Assembly: GCF_900155475.1 (NCBI RefSeq)
Contig: NZ_FXAM01000001.1
Location: forward strand, 4,164,881 to 4,228,880
DNA length: 64,000 bases
Source of the DNA: Methylomagnum ishizawai
GTDB lineage: Bacteria; Pseudomonadota; Gammaproteobacteria; Methylococcales; Methylococcaceae
Direction of reading: 5' to 3'
The translations under genes and the position numbers were made by a program. The first letter of the stretch is position 1; each line of letters starts with the position of its first letter. Of the stretch, positions 52,141 to 60,579 are shown in pieces. The notes beneath the pieces are model-generated. The model ran no database searches, was not told the DNA's origin, and worked only from the letters and a program-made list of their open reading frames with translations.

Positions 52141-53574
52141 TCAAACCGGAAACACCACCAACTCCTGCCCGGCCTTGAGCGGGGTCTTGGGATTCAGCCC
52201 GTTCCATTCGGCCAGCTTGAGTTCCGGCACGCCATGGCGCTTGGCCAGGATCGACAGCGTTTCGCCTTTCTTCACCACCACCGTCCGCATGGCGAACACC
52301 TTGGTCCCCGCCAGGTTCCCGGCCAAAGCCTCGGCCTTCTCCTTGGGCATCAGCAAATGATAGGTCTGGGGCGGCGGCGGCGCTTCCGGCTTGAACGCCG
52401 GGTTGAGGCGGTAGAACTCCTCCGGGGCCATCCCCGCCGCCGCTGCCACCTCGGCGATCTTCACCTCGGGACCGATCTCGACCCGCGCCAGATAGGCTTG
52501 CGGTCCGGCCTTCCGCGTCTTGAAGCCATGGGCTTCGGGGTTGCCGACCGCATGGGCCAGGGTCAGGATTTTCAGCACATAGGCTTCGGTCTCGGCGGGC
52601 AGGTCCAACTCCCAGAACGTGCCGGTGCCACCCGCCTTGCGGTTGGACTCGATGGCCCGGCCCACCGCGCCTTCGCCAGCGTTGTAGGCCGCCAAGGCCA
52701 GCAGCCAATCGCCGCCGAATAGGCCGCTGAGGTGTTTCAGATATTTCAGCGCGGCGCGGGTCGCGGCGTGGATGTCGTAGCGGCCATCGTAGCCCTCGGT
52801 GATGGTGAGCCCGTATTGCGCCCCGGTGCTGGGGATGAACTGCCAGATGCCCGCCGCCTGCTTGGGCGAGAGCGCCCCGGTCTCGAACGCGCTCTCGACC
52901 ATGGGCACCAGGATCATGTCGTGGGGCAATCCCTGCCGGTCGATTTCCTCAAGAAGGTACTGGAGGTAGGGTTCGGCACGCTTCATCAGGAAATCGACGG
53001 CCCCCGGATGGCCGCGCAGGGCTTCGAGCTGGGTGGCGACGGCCTCGTGTTCGACGCCGGCCAGGACCAGGTTGCCGCGCACGCTGTCCCAGGCGTCGCG
53101 GGACGTGGCTTTATGGCCTTTACGGGGGGCCGCCGTACTGGCGATGATCTTAACGCCGCCCGGCGCTTTCGCCATGGCACCGGCGGGAGCCTGGGGCTGG
53201 GAAGACGGCGGGGCGGAGGATTTCGGGAACCTGAGCGGCCCGGTCCCGGAATGGGCGGCTTGCCGTTTACGCGACAGGATGTTTTCGATAATGGCGGCGG
53301 TCGAGAAGGCGGAGGAAAGTTCGGGCAGGGTGGCGGCGTAGGTGTCGGTGACGGGACCGCCGCGGCGGGAGGGTCCGATATGGAACACCCGCTTGATCTC
53401 GCCGAGCTTGGCCGCGTCCCTGATCGGGGGATCGACCCGTCCCTGATGGGCGCAGCCGCCGAACAAGGCCGGCACCGCCAGGGAAAACACCATATGCCGA
53501 ATCGTTTGGGGCAGGAACCTGGGCTTGCGCCAGCCCCGCCGCGGGTCGAATAATTTACTGGTCGTTTTTTTCAT
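52141..53574 (-). CDS. mltD: Lytic transglycosylase of the MltD type, lipoprotein
   Basis: A 477-aa peptidoglycan-cleaving lipoprotein. The N-terminus has a basic stretch, a hydrophobic segment and a lipobox ALFGGC (Cys about 42). A Pro/Ala/Ser-rich linker (about 110-150) leads to the SLT-type transglycosylase domain (about 195-340) with the catalytic Glu in MVESAFETGALS, then AAGIWQFIPSTG and ALAAYNAGEGAV. A C-terminal LysM domain (VKKGETLSILAKRHGV) ends the protein. One LysM is clear; E. coli MltD has two. The start MKKTTSK at 53574 has a strong GAGG site. An ATG at 53649 would spoil the signal region. Confidence 0.9.
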   Translation of the reverse strand: MKKTTSKLFDPRRGWRKPRFLPQTIRHMVFSLAVPALFGGCAHQGRVDPPIRDAAKLGEIKRVFHIGPSRRGGPVTDTYAATLPELSSAFSTAAIIENILSRKRQAAHSGTGPLRFPKSSAPPSSQPQAPAGAMAKAPGGVKIIASTAAPRKGHKATSRDAWDSVRGNLVLAGVEHEAVATQLEALRGHPGAVDFLMKRAEPYLQYLLEEIDRQGLPHDMILVPMVESAFETGALSPKQAAGIWQFIPSTGAQYGLTITEGYDGRYDIHAATRAALKYLKHLSGLFGGDWLLALAAYNAGEGAVGRAIESNRKAGGTGTFWELDLPAETEAYVLKILTLAHAVGNPEAHGFKTRKAGPQAYLARVEIGPEVKIAEVAAAAGMAPEEFYRLNPAFKPEAPPPPQTYHLLMPKEKAEALAGNLAGTKVFAMRTVVVKKGETLSILAKRHGVPELKLAEWNGLNPKTPLKAGQELVVFPV

Positions 53575-53655
53575 CAAGACACCTCGCTGATCGCGGAATC
53601 CCCTGGGGAATGGATACTGGCCAAGCCCCCGGATTTTGCCATCCCACAACGCAAA

Positions 53656-53678
53656 ACGCCGGGAAAAACCCGGCGTTC
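53656..53678 (-). terminator. Intrinsic terminator of the small cytochrome c gene
   Basis: AACGCCGGG (53656-53664) and CCCGGCGTT (53670-53678) with a 5-nt A loop, followed on the minus strand by TTTGCGTTGT. It lies about 22 nt after the cytochrome stop codon. Confidence 0.8.
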
Positions 53679-53700
53679 GACGGCATTCCGAATGAATGGC

Positions 53701-54045
53701 TTATTTCTTGCCCGCCTTCAGGAAGGCGATCAAGGCGTCCACCGCTTGATCCTGGGTCAGGCCGGCGCTCTTGACCGGACCCATGGCCATGATCTGGTCC
53801 ATCGCCTTGGGCATGGCGTTGCGGCCATTGACCAGCACGGCGGTGAATTCTTCCTTGCTCAGCTTGTTGACGCTCTCGAACAGGTTCGGGTTCGGCTGAA
53901 CGTCATGACAAGTGCCGCAACCCCGGCCAAAGGCACGCTCGTAGATCTTCTTGCCGATTTCGGCGGGCTCCTCGGCGAACGCGGAACCCGCGAACACGAC
54001 ACCAGCCACCAGCAGCATGCCCTTCAAGGATTGATTGATCTTCAT
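53701..54045 (-). CDS. Small periplasmic cytochrome c
   Basis: A 114-aa class I c-type cytochrome. The signal peptide (about 1-24, ending SAFA) is followed by a mature protein of about 90 residues. It has one haem motif CGTCH (in GRGCGTCHDVQ) and a distal methionine expected in GRNAMP. It would be a soluble electron carrier of the c5/c555 size class. The gene is monocistronic, with a promoter proposed at 54138-54166 and a strong terminator. Its redox partners are unknown. Confidence 0.9.
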   Translation of the reverse strand: MKINQSLKGMLLVAGVVFAGSAFAEEPAEIGKKIYERAFGRGCGTCHDVQPNPNLFESVNKLSKEEFTAVLVNGRNAMPKAMDQIMAMGPVKSAGLTQDQAVDALIAFLKAGKK

Positions 54046-54415
54046 GGTCTCATTCCATTTGTTATTTAAAGAAAGAATTCATTATTCGACCCCCGCCTCC
54101 CAAGGATTGGCCCCGAGGCATGGCAAGCCGGGCAAAAATTATTTCAAACAAGTGGGAGTGCAACAAGGCCGAATTGAGGATTTCGCCGGTTTTTGGCATC
54201 ATCGGTGGATATCCTTGACGATGGACGCGGCCAAGGGAGTTCCCGGACCATGACAGCGCACTCCCGGCCCGCCGGCCGGACCCCCGGCTTCCCCCGCCGC
54301 CGATAACCCCAAGTATCCCCCTATGCAAAGCACCGATCCTCCGCCCGGAACCGGCGGAACCCGACTCAGCTTGCACCGTATTTTTGTTTATTCCAAGCCA
54401 CCGACCCCAAACACC
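54046..54415. other. 370-nt divergent spacer
   Basis: The region lies between the cytochrome and the YkuD lipoprotein genes. It has the proposed cytochrome promoter (54138-54166), a GC-rich palindromic patch CGGCCCGCCGGCCGG near 54270, and an AT-rich stretch near 54380 that may hold the promoter of the transpeptidase gene. No gene was seen. Confidence 0.5.
54138..54166 (-). promoter_or_regulatory. Candidate sigma-70 promoter of the small cytochrome c gene
   Basis: Minus strand: -35 TTGTTG (54161-54166), a 17-bp spacer, -10 AATAAT (54138-54143), 93 nt before the cytochrome ATG. Matches are 4/6 and 5/6 to consensus. Confidence 0.4.
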
Positions 54416-55297
54416 ATGATGGACAACAACAGCAGATTCCTGGGCTTGTTCACCGCCACCCTGTTGCTGGCCGCCTGCGCCAGCAATTCCCCATCCCCCG
54501 GCAAAGGCACGGCCTCGATCAAGATCGAGCGCGAGCACCTGGCCCACGCCCCGCGCCATCCCGGCTTGATCGCCCCCCGCGAACCCTTGCCGCCGGGCGA
54601 GCATAGCGTGGACGAGGTGTTGGAGAGCTTCGCGCCCTACGCGGTCAGCCAGCTCCGGCCCTATTTCCAGGAAGCCGGGGTGGCCTATCCGCCCAGCGAA
54701 CTGGCCTTGGTCGGGCTGAAGCGGGAAAGGAAGCTGGAGGTCTGGGCCAAGGATTGGAACCATCCCGGATTCCGCTTCATCCGCGCCTACGACATCCAGG
54801 CGGCGAGCGGCGTCACCGGACCCAAGCTCAGGAAGGGCGACCGGCAGGTGCCCGAGGGGGTTTACCGCATCACCCGGCTGAACCCCAACAGCAACTACCA
54901 CCTGTCGATGAAGCTGAATTATCCCAACGAGTACGATTTGTTCCACGCCAACGAGGAAGGCCGGGAAGAGCCGGGTTCGGATATTTTCATCCACGGCAAG
55001 GCGGTGTCGGCGGGTTGCCTCGCCATGGGCGACGCGGCCATCGAAGAATTGTTCGTGCTGGCGGCCCATGTGGGCACCGACAATATCAAGGTGGTGATCG
55101 CCCCGCACGATCCCAGGATCGCCCCGTTGGACCCGGACCAGCCCGGCCTGCCCGGTTGGACCGACGAGCTGTACGAGGAAATCACCGGGGAAATCCTGGC
55201 GCTCTCCCACAGCGGGCCGGCCAAGGCCGCCAAGAACAATCCGGTCAAGGTCTCCAGCAACCGGCCCGATCCCGCCGCCAACCGCAAGGTCCGCTGA
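54416..55297 (+). CDS. YkuD-fold L,D-transpeptidase-like lipoprotein
   Basis: A 293-aa lipoprotein. The signal has the lipobox LLLAAC (Cys about 19). The YkuD domain (about 90-245) shows IFIHGKAVSAGCLAMG, containing the conserved His, Ser and catalytic Cys, and ends in NIKVVIAPHDP. The C-terminal 45 residues are basic and Pro/Asn-rich. Related YafK-type proteins act on peptidoglycan-lipoprotein links. The start MMDNNSRF at 54416 fits the signal; the frame is open to 54323 without support. A role in cell-wall crosslinking or hydrolysis is inferred from the family. Confidence 0.88.
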   Translation: MMDNNSRFLGLFTATLLLAACASNSPSPGKGTASIKIEREHLAHAPRHPGLIAPREPLPPGEHSVDEVLESFAPYAVSQLRPYFQEAGVAYPPSELALVGLKRERKLEVWAKDWNHPGFRFIRAYDIQAASGVTGPKLRKGDRQVPEGVYRITRLNPNSNYHLSMKLNYPNEYDLFHANEEGREEPGSDIFIHGKAVSAGCLAMGDAAIEELFVLAAHVGTDNIKVVIAPHDPRIAPLDPDQPGLPGWTDELYEEITGEILALSHSGPAKAAKNNPVKVSSNRPDPAANRKVR

Positions 55298-55942
55298 TCC
55301 CACATCCGGGAGCGGCCTTCGGGCCGGGGGCTTGTCCAAGCCCACCCGGCCCGAAGGCTACCAAGTGCCTCATTTGGCCGGCACCTCGGCCAGCAAGCTT
55401 TGTAGATGGATCCAGGCGATGGTTTTCAGGTATTTCCATACCGCGGCCATCGTGTGTTCATTCAATTCGCGTTCGATCATCGCGTCGCGCATGACACCGC
55501 CCTCTCTGGGTTCCGTTATCCGGCCCGGCCCCGTGGGACCATGGCCGGTGGACCGGGCGGAGTGTGGCTCGAAAAGTTGCTGCTGGCTATGGATCATCGC
55601 TGCCGCTCCACGGGTATTTGACGCGGCGGCAGCTTAAACCATCCATTAGCGCCTTCGCCACAGCTTCCGCCCTGGCTCCGATCCGCCCGGGATTGGGCCG
55701 ACAGCCATTGCCCCGTCCTCCAAGCCGGAGCGCCAAGGCTTTTTCGCGCTTGGGGCCGTTATCGCCCGCCCATCCATAACTGTATTATCGGCGGGGCGAT
55801 GGCTTTCCTAAGCCCACCCGCGTTCAAGCCCAGCCCGCGAGCGGCGGCGGCGACCTGCTAGAATGCCTCCAGCCCCGACACCGCCATTCCCGGCCCGCCG
55901 CGACCCTTGGCGCCCCTTCCACTCCCTACCACCGACCCTACC
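55298..55942. other. 645-nt stretch with at most one small gene
   Basis: The stretch lies between the transpeptidase and the SbmA-like gene. A GC-rich inverted patch (about 55305-55365) follows the transpeptidase stop and may be its terminator. One minus-strand frame (55370-55492) has a ribosome site and is listed separately. Other frames look random. The SbmA-like promoter must lie near its 3' end. Confidence 0.5.
55370..55492 (-). CDS. Possible 40-aa peptide, unknown
   Basis: A short frame with a GAGGG ribosome site 8 nt before ATG 55492. The predicted peptide begins MRDAMIERELNEHTMAAVWK, is helical in character and ends LLAEVPAK. It contains no cysteine, serine-rich or other obvious core of a modified peptide. 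A longer frame to 55597 exists. It is opposite in direction to its neighbours. It could be chance, and is listed because it sits in an otherwise empty 645-nt gap beside SbmA-like and TldD/E genes. Confidence 0.25.
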   Translation of the reverse strand: MRDAMIERELNEHTMAAVWKYLKTIAWIHLQSLLAEVPAK

Positions 55943-57658
55943 ATGAACGATAACGAAGTCATCCTCGACCGGCGAACCTGGGATCGGTTCGTCACGGTCG
56001 TCAAGAACCTCAAATCCTCCGGGATCGGCCGCCAAGCCGCCCTGATGTTCGGCCTGCTATTCCTGCTGCTGCTGGGCGTCAACGGCCTGAACGTGCTGAG
56101 CAGCTACGTGGGCCGCGACTTCATGACCGCCATCGAACACCGCGACACCCAGGATTTCGTCGCTCAGGCCTTCGTCTATGTCGGCGTGTTCGCCCTGGCC
56201 ACGGCGGTGGCGGTCCTCTACCGCTACACCGAGGAACGGCTGGGCCTCCTCTGGCGCGAATGGCTGACCCGGCGGCTGGTCGGCTTCTACCTGGAACATC
56301 CCACCTATTACCGCCTCAACGACCGGCTGGCGGAAAACGGCGAAGTCCACAACCCCGACCAACGCATCGCCGAGGACGTGAAAGCCTTCACCACCACCAC
56401 CCTGTCCTTCGCCCTGATGCTGCTCAACAGCGCCTTCACCGTGCTGGCGTTCTCCGGGGTGATGTGGAGCATCAGCCCCGTGCTGTTCGCGGTGACAGTG
56501 TTGTATTCACTGTTCGGCTCTTATATGACCTTCGTGCTGGGGCGGCCCTTGGTCGGCTTCAACTACGCCCAGTTCGACAAGGAAGCCACCTTCCGCTCCG
56601 ACCTCATCCATGTGCGCGAGAACGCCGAATCCATCGCCATCCTGCGCCGCGAGGGCCGGGTCAAGGGCCGCATCCTGCGCCATTTCGACGAAGTGGTCGC
56701 CAATTTCCGCAAGATCATCACCATCAACCGCAACCTGGGCTTCTTCACCACCGGCTACAACTCCATGGTGCAGATCATCCCGGCCCTGGTGGTGGCCCCG
56801 ATGTTCATGCGCGGCGAGGCCGAGTTCGGCGTCATCACCCAGGCGGCGATGGCCTTCGCCCACTTGCTGGGCGCGTTCTCGCTGGTGGTGACCCAGTTCC
56901 AGTCGATCTCCTCGTTCGCGGCGGTCATCGCCCGCCTGGGCGCACTGGCCGAGGCCATGGAGCAGGCGCGGACGCCCCGGCTCTGCGCCATCGAAACCCA
57001 CGCCGACGGCGGCCATCTGGGCTACGAACACCTGACCTTGCGCGCCCAGAACAACCACGGCCATGTCTTGGTCGAGGATTTGTCCATCGACATCCCGGAA
57101 GGACGGCGGGTCTTGGTCACGGGACCGGACCACGGCGCCAGTGTGGCCTTGTTCCGCGCCACCGGGGGCTTATGGGACTTGGGGGCGGGCTGTGTGGCGC
57201 ATCCGGGGCTGGACCAAATGATGTTCCTGCCGGAGCGGCCTTATCTACCGCCCGGAACCCTGCGCGAATCGCTGCTGCGCACCGGCCAGGAACACGCGGT
57301 CGATGACCGCCAGATCATGGCCGTATTGGAGGCGCTGCGCCTGGAAGCCCTGGTCGAGCGGGCGGGCGGGCTGGATGTCGAACAACAATGGGGCAGCCTG
57401 TTGTCGCTGGCGGAACAGCAATGGGTGGCCTTCGCCCGGCTGTTCATCGCCGCGCCCCGGTTCGCCCTGCTGGACCGGCTAGGCTCGGCCCTGGACGCCG
57501 AGCAGATCGCCCGGCTGCTGGCGATGCTGGACGAGCGCGGCATCACCTATCTCCATTTCGCCCCGCCCGGCGAACCCCGGCAAGCCTACGATGCCGTGTT
57601 GGAACTCTCGGGCACGGGACCGTGGACCTGGACCTTGCTCCGGCCCGAACCGTCTTAA
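55943..57658 (+). CDS. SbmA/BacA-like ABC membrane protein with degenerate ATPase domain
   Basis: A 571-aa inner-membrane protein. The membrane domain (about 20-340) resembles the SbmA/BacA and YddA/ABCD group (NVLSSYVGRDFMTAIEHRD, RYTEERLGLLWREWLTRRL, NPDQRIAEDV, SIAILRREGRVKGR). The ATPase domain (about 350-571) keeps its outline but not its chemistry. The Walker A position reads GPDHGASV (394-401) with no lysine, the signature reads LSLAEQQW instead of LSLGEQQR, and Walker B reads FALLDRLGSALD with Arg512 in place of the catalytic glutamate. ATP hydrolysis is therefore doubtful. SbmA itself is ion-driven and lacks an ATPase domain. The start at 55943 (MNDNEVILDR) is the best family fit. 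tldD follows 59 nt later. Confidence 0.85.
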   Translation: MNDNEVILDRRTWDRFVTVVKNLKSSGIGRQAALMFGLLFLLLLGVNGLNVLSSYVGRDFMTAIEHRDTQDFVAQAFVYVGVFALATAVAVLYRYTEERLGLLWREWLTRRLVGFYLEHPTYYRLNDRLAENGEVHNPDQRIAEDVKAFTTTTLSFALMLLNSAFTVLAFSGVMWSISPVLFAVTVLYSLFGSYMTFVLGRPLVGFNYAQFDKEATFRSDLIHVRENAESIAILRREGRVKGRILRHFDEVVANFRKIITINRNLGFFTTGYNSMVQIIPALVVAPMFMRGEAEFGVITQAAMAFAHLLGAFSLVVTQFQSISSFAAVIARLGALAEAMEQARTPRLCAIETHADGGHLGYEHLTLRAQNNHGHVLVEDLSIDIPEGRRVLVTGPDHGASVALFRATGGLWDLGAGCVAHPGLDQMMFLPERPYLPPGTLRESLLRTGQEHAVDDRQIMAVLEALRLEALVERAGGLDVEQQWGSLLSLAEQQWVAFARLFIAAPRFALLDRLGSALDAEQIARLLAMLDERGITYLHFAPPGEPRQAYDAVLELSGTGPWTWTLLRPEPS

Positions 57659-57717
57659 CCCGTAGGGTGTCTAGCCGCTGCCCTTTCCCTACCACCCCCC
57701 GACCGTTTGAACCGCCC

Positions 57718-59190
57718 ATGTCCACCGCACTCGCCTTGCAAGCCGAACTCCCCGGATTCGATCCCCTCGCCGCCCTCGGCCTGATCCGCGCCGAAGCCGA
57801 TTGGATCGGGCTGCGCTATTCCCAGGAAACCAGCCACCGCCGCACCGCCCGCAATGGCCGTTCCGAGCAAAACTCGGTGTCCATCGAACGCGGCGCGATG
57901 GTCGAAGCCCTGGTCGATGGGCAAATCGCCTACGCCGGCACCAGCGACCTATCCGCCACGGGCATCGTCCGCGCCGCCCGCCGCGCCGCCGCCTTGGCCC
58001 GCGCCTCGGCCCGCCACAAGCTATTCGGCTATTCCGAAGCCCAACGCCCCCCAGCCCAAGGCCGCTACCACAGCCCGCGCCGGATCGACCTCGCCGCCGC
58101 CGACCTCGCCGAATTCACCGCCCGCCTGATCGAAGCCACCCGGCGCTTGCAGGTTTCCGACCGCATCGTCACCGCCACCGCCGAGGCCAATCTGGTCGAG
58201 ACCGAACTGCGCTATGTGTCCTCCAACGGTAGCGATATCAGCCAAAGTTTCCTGATGGCCGGCCAGAACTTCGTCGCCATCGCCCAGGACGGCGGCGCAA
58301 CCCAGCAACGCTCGCTCAACGGCCCGACCGCCCGCTGCTGGCAAGCCGGGGCGGAAGCCTACGACTGGGACCGGCTCTACGACGAATGCGAACGGGTGGG
58401 CCGGGAAGCCTTGGCACTGCTGGATGCCCAGGACTGCCCCAACGAAACCTTGGACCTGATCCTGGCCCCGGACCAAATGCTGCTGCAAATCCATGAGTCG
58501 GTAGGCCATCCCTTGGAACTCGACCGCATCCTCGGCGACGAGCGCAATTACGCGGGCTGGAGCTTCGTCAAGCCGGAGGATTTCGGCCAGTTGCGCTATG
58601 GCTCGGCGCTGATGAACATCGTTTTCGATCCCGGTTTGGCGGGCCAATTCGCCGCCTATGCCTACGACGACGGTGGCGCTCCGGCCCGGCGCGAATATCT
58701 CATCCAGGATGGGCTGCTGCTGCGCGGCCTGGGCGGCTTGGAAAGCCAAGCCCGTTCCGGCCTGCCCGGCGTTGCCAATTTCCGCTCGGCCAGTTGGAAC
58801 CGCGCCCCCATCGACCGCATGGCCAATATCAACCTGGAACCGGGCGCGTCCTCGCTGGAAGCCATGATCGCTTCGGTCGAACGCGGCATCTACATGGAAG
58901 CCAACCGCTCCTGGTCCATCGACGATTACCGCAACAAATTCCAATTCGGCTGCGAATACGCCCGTTTGATCGAGGATGGGCGCTTGGCCCAGGTCGTCAA
59001 GAACCCGAACTACCGCGGCATCAGCGTGCCGTTCTGGCGTTCGCTCACGGCGGTGGGCAACCCGGAGGAATTCCGCGCCTATGGCACGCCCTATTGCGGC
59101 AAGGGCGAACCCAACCAAATCATCCGGGTCGGCCATGCCTCGCCGCCCTGTTTATTCGCCAATGTGGAAGTGTTCGGAGGTGACGCATGA
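57718..59190 (+). CDS. tldD: TldD-type metalloprotease
   Basis: Catalytic subunit of the TldD/TldE zinc protease, which degrades unfolded peptides and, in E. coli, matures microcin B17 and helps degrade CcdA. The 490-aa protein has the metal motif HESVGH (H259, E260, H264) in LLQIHESVGHPLELDR. The usual C-terminal cysteine/glycine region is present (CLFANVEVFGGDA). The start at 57718 (MSTALALQAELPGFDP) excludes a long upstream frame overlapping the transporter. Its stop overlaps the next ATG (ATGA), as expected for a heterodimer. Confidence 0.92.
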   Translation: MSTALALQAELPGFDPLAALGLIRAEADWIGLRYSQETSHRRTARNGRSEQNSVSIERGAMVEALVDGQIAYAGTSDLSATGIVRAARRAAALARASARHKLFGYSEAQRPPAQGRYHSPRRIDLAAADLAEFTARLIEATRRLQVSDRIVTATAEANLVETELRYVSSNGSDISQSFLMAGQNFVAIAQDGGATQQRSLNGPTARCWQAGAEAYDWDRLYDECERVGREALALLDAQDCPNETLDLILAPDQMLLQIHESVGHPLELDRILGDERNYAGWSFVKPEDFGQLRYGSALMNIVFDPGLAGQFAAYAYDDGGAPARREYLIQDGLLLRGLGGLESQARSGLPGVANFRSASWNRAPIDRMANINLEPGASSLEAMIASVERGIYMEANRSWSIDDYRNKFQFGCEYARLIEDGRLAQVVKNPNYRGISVPFWRSLTAVGNPEEFRAYGTPYCGKGEPNQIIRVGHASPPCLFANVEVFGGDA

Positions 59191-60551
59191 ATTTTACCGA
59201 GCAAACCCACGCCCTGTTCGACCGGCTGGCCGAGGGCGCTTTCGCCGGACTCCAGACCGGCGAGGAACTCAACCTCAACCTGGGCGCGGAGGCGCAGACC
59301 TATCTGCGCTTCAACGATTCCAAGGTGCGGCAGGCCACCGACGTGGCGCAGCGCCATCTGTCGCTGAACTTCCAAGCCCATGGCCGTCGGCTGGTACTGG
59401 GCTTCGACCTGTCGGGCCAAGTGGCGCAGGACGCGGCCACCCTCGGTTCCCTCGTCGCCCGCGCCCGTGCCGAAACCCGCGTCCTGCCGGAAGACCCGTT
59501 CTTGGTGCCGATGGCGAACCACGGCGGCAGCACCCACCAGCATCCCGGCGACTGGCCGGACCCCGCCACCGCCATCGACCAGATCGCCGGACTCACGGCG
59601 GGCACCGATTTCACCGGCTTCTTCGCGATGGGGCCGCAAATCCGCGCCACCCGCAATTCGCTGGGGCAGAACCATTGGTTCGCGACCGAATCCTTCTTCC
59701 TGGATTATTCGCTCTACACCGTGAACGCCGCCGGGGAAAACAAGGCGGTGAAAGGCTTGTACGCCGACCGGACCTGGCAGGCGGAACGCTGCGCCGCCAG
59801 CGTGGCCGGGAGCCGCGCCCGGCTGGAACTGTTGCGCCGCGATAGCCGCGCCTTGCCGCCCGGCGGCTACCGGGTTTATTTCGCACCCGCCGCCGTGGCC
59901 GAATTGGTGGGGATGTTTTCCTGGGGCGCGGTCAGCTATGGCGCGTGGAAGAAAGGCGATTCGGCCCTACGCAAGCTGGTGGAGGGCGAAGCGGAACTGT
60001 CGCCGCTGTTCAATCTGGCGGAGAACTTCGACCTGGGCCTCAGCCCGCGTTTCAACAGCTTGGGCGAAACGGCCCCGGCCCGGCTCCCGGTGATCGAGCG
60101 CGGCCAGTTGCGCAACCTCCTGGTCAGCGCCCGTTCCGCCCAGGAATACGGCGCGGTATCCAATGCCGCCGAACCGGAAGGCTGGAGCGGCGAATTTCTG
60201 CGCTCGCCGGAAGTCGGGGCGGGCGATTTACCGGAAGCCGAAGCGCTGAAAGCCCTGGACACCGGCCTTTATATCGGCAACCTGCATTATCTCAATTGGA
60301 GCGACACCCAGAACGCCCGCGTCACCGGCATGACCCGCTATGCCTGCTTCTGGGTGGAAGGCGGCGAAATCGTCGCGCCGATCCGGGATTTGCGCTTCGA
60401 TGAAAGCCTGTACCGGGTATTCGGCCCGGAACTCCTGGCCCTGACCCGCGAGGCCGAGACCCAGGTGAACATCGACACCTATGGGCGACGGGCCTTGGGC
60501 GGGTGCCGGGTGCCGGGGGCGTTGGTGGGCGATTTCCGTTTCACCCTGTGA
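59187..60551 (+). CDS. TldE/PmbA-type partner subunit
   Basis: A 454-aa homologue of TldD that lacks an HExxxH motif, matching TldE/PmbA, the non-catalytic half of the protease. It shares the fold landmarks: N-terminal strands, a middle with TALETWF-like segments replaced by LGQNHWFATESFFLDYSLYT, and the C-terminal MTRYACFWVEGGEIVAPIRDLRF. Translation is coupled to tldD by a 4-nt overlap. The pair forms one peptidase that encloses the active site. pmbA is the E. coli name, but orthology to E. coli PmbA is uncertain. Confidence 0.88.
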   Translation: MNFTEQTHALFDRLAEGAFAGLQTGEELNLNLGAEAQTYLRFNDSKVRQATDVAQRHLSLNFQAHGRRLVLGFDLSGQVAQDAATLGSLVARARAETRVLPEDPFLVPMANHGGSTHQHPGDWPDPATAIDQIAGLTAGTDFTGFFAMGPQIRATRNSLGQNHWFATESFFLDYSLYTVNAAGENKAVKGLYADRTWQAERCAASVAGSRARLELLRRDSRALPPGGYRVYFAPAAVAELVGMFSWGAVSYGAWKKGDSALRKLVEGEAELSPLFNLAENFDLGLSPRFNSLGETAPARLPVIERGQLRNLLVSARSAQEYGAVSNAAEPEGWSGEFLRSPEVGAGDLPEAEALKALDTGLYIGNLHYLNWSDTQNARVTGMTRYACFWVEGGEIVAPIRDLRFDESLYRVFGPELLALTREAETQVNIDTYGRRALGGCRVPGALVGDFRFTL

Positions 60552-60579
60552 ACTTCCCGCCGCCGGCTTTGGCGATGCT

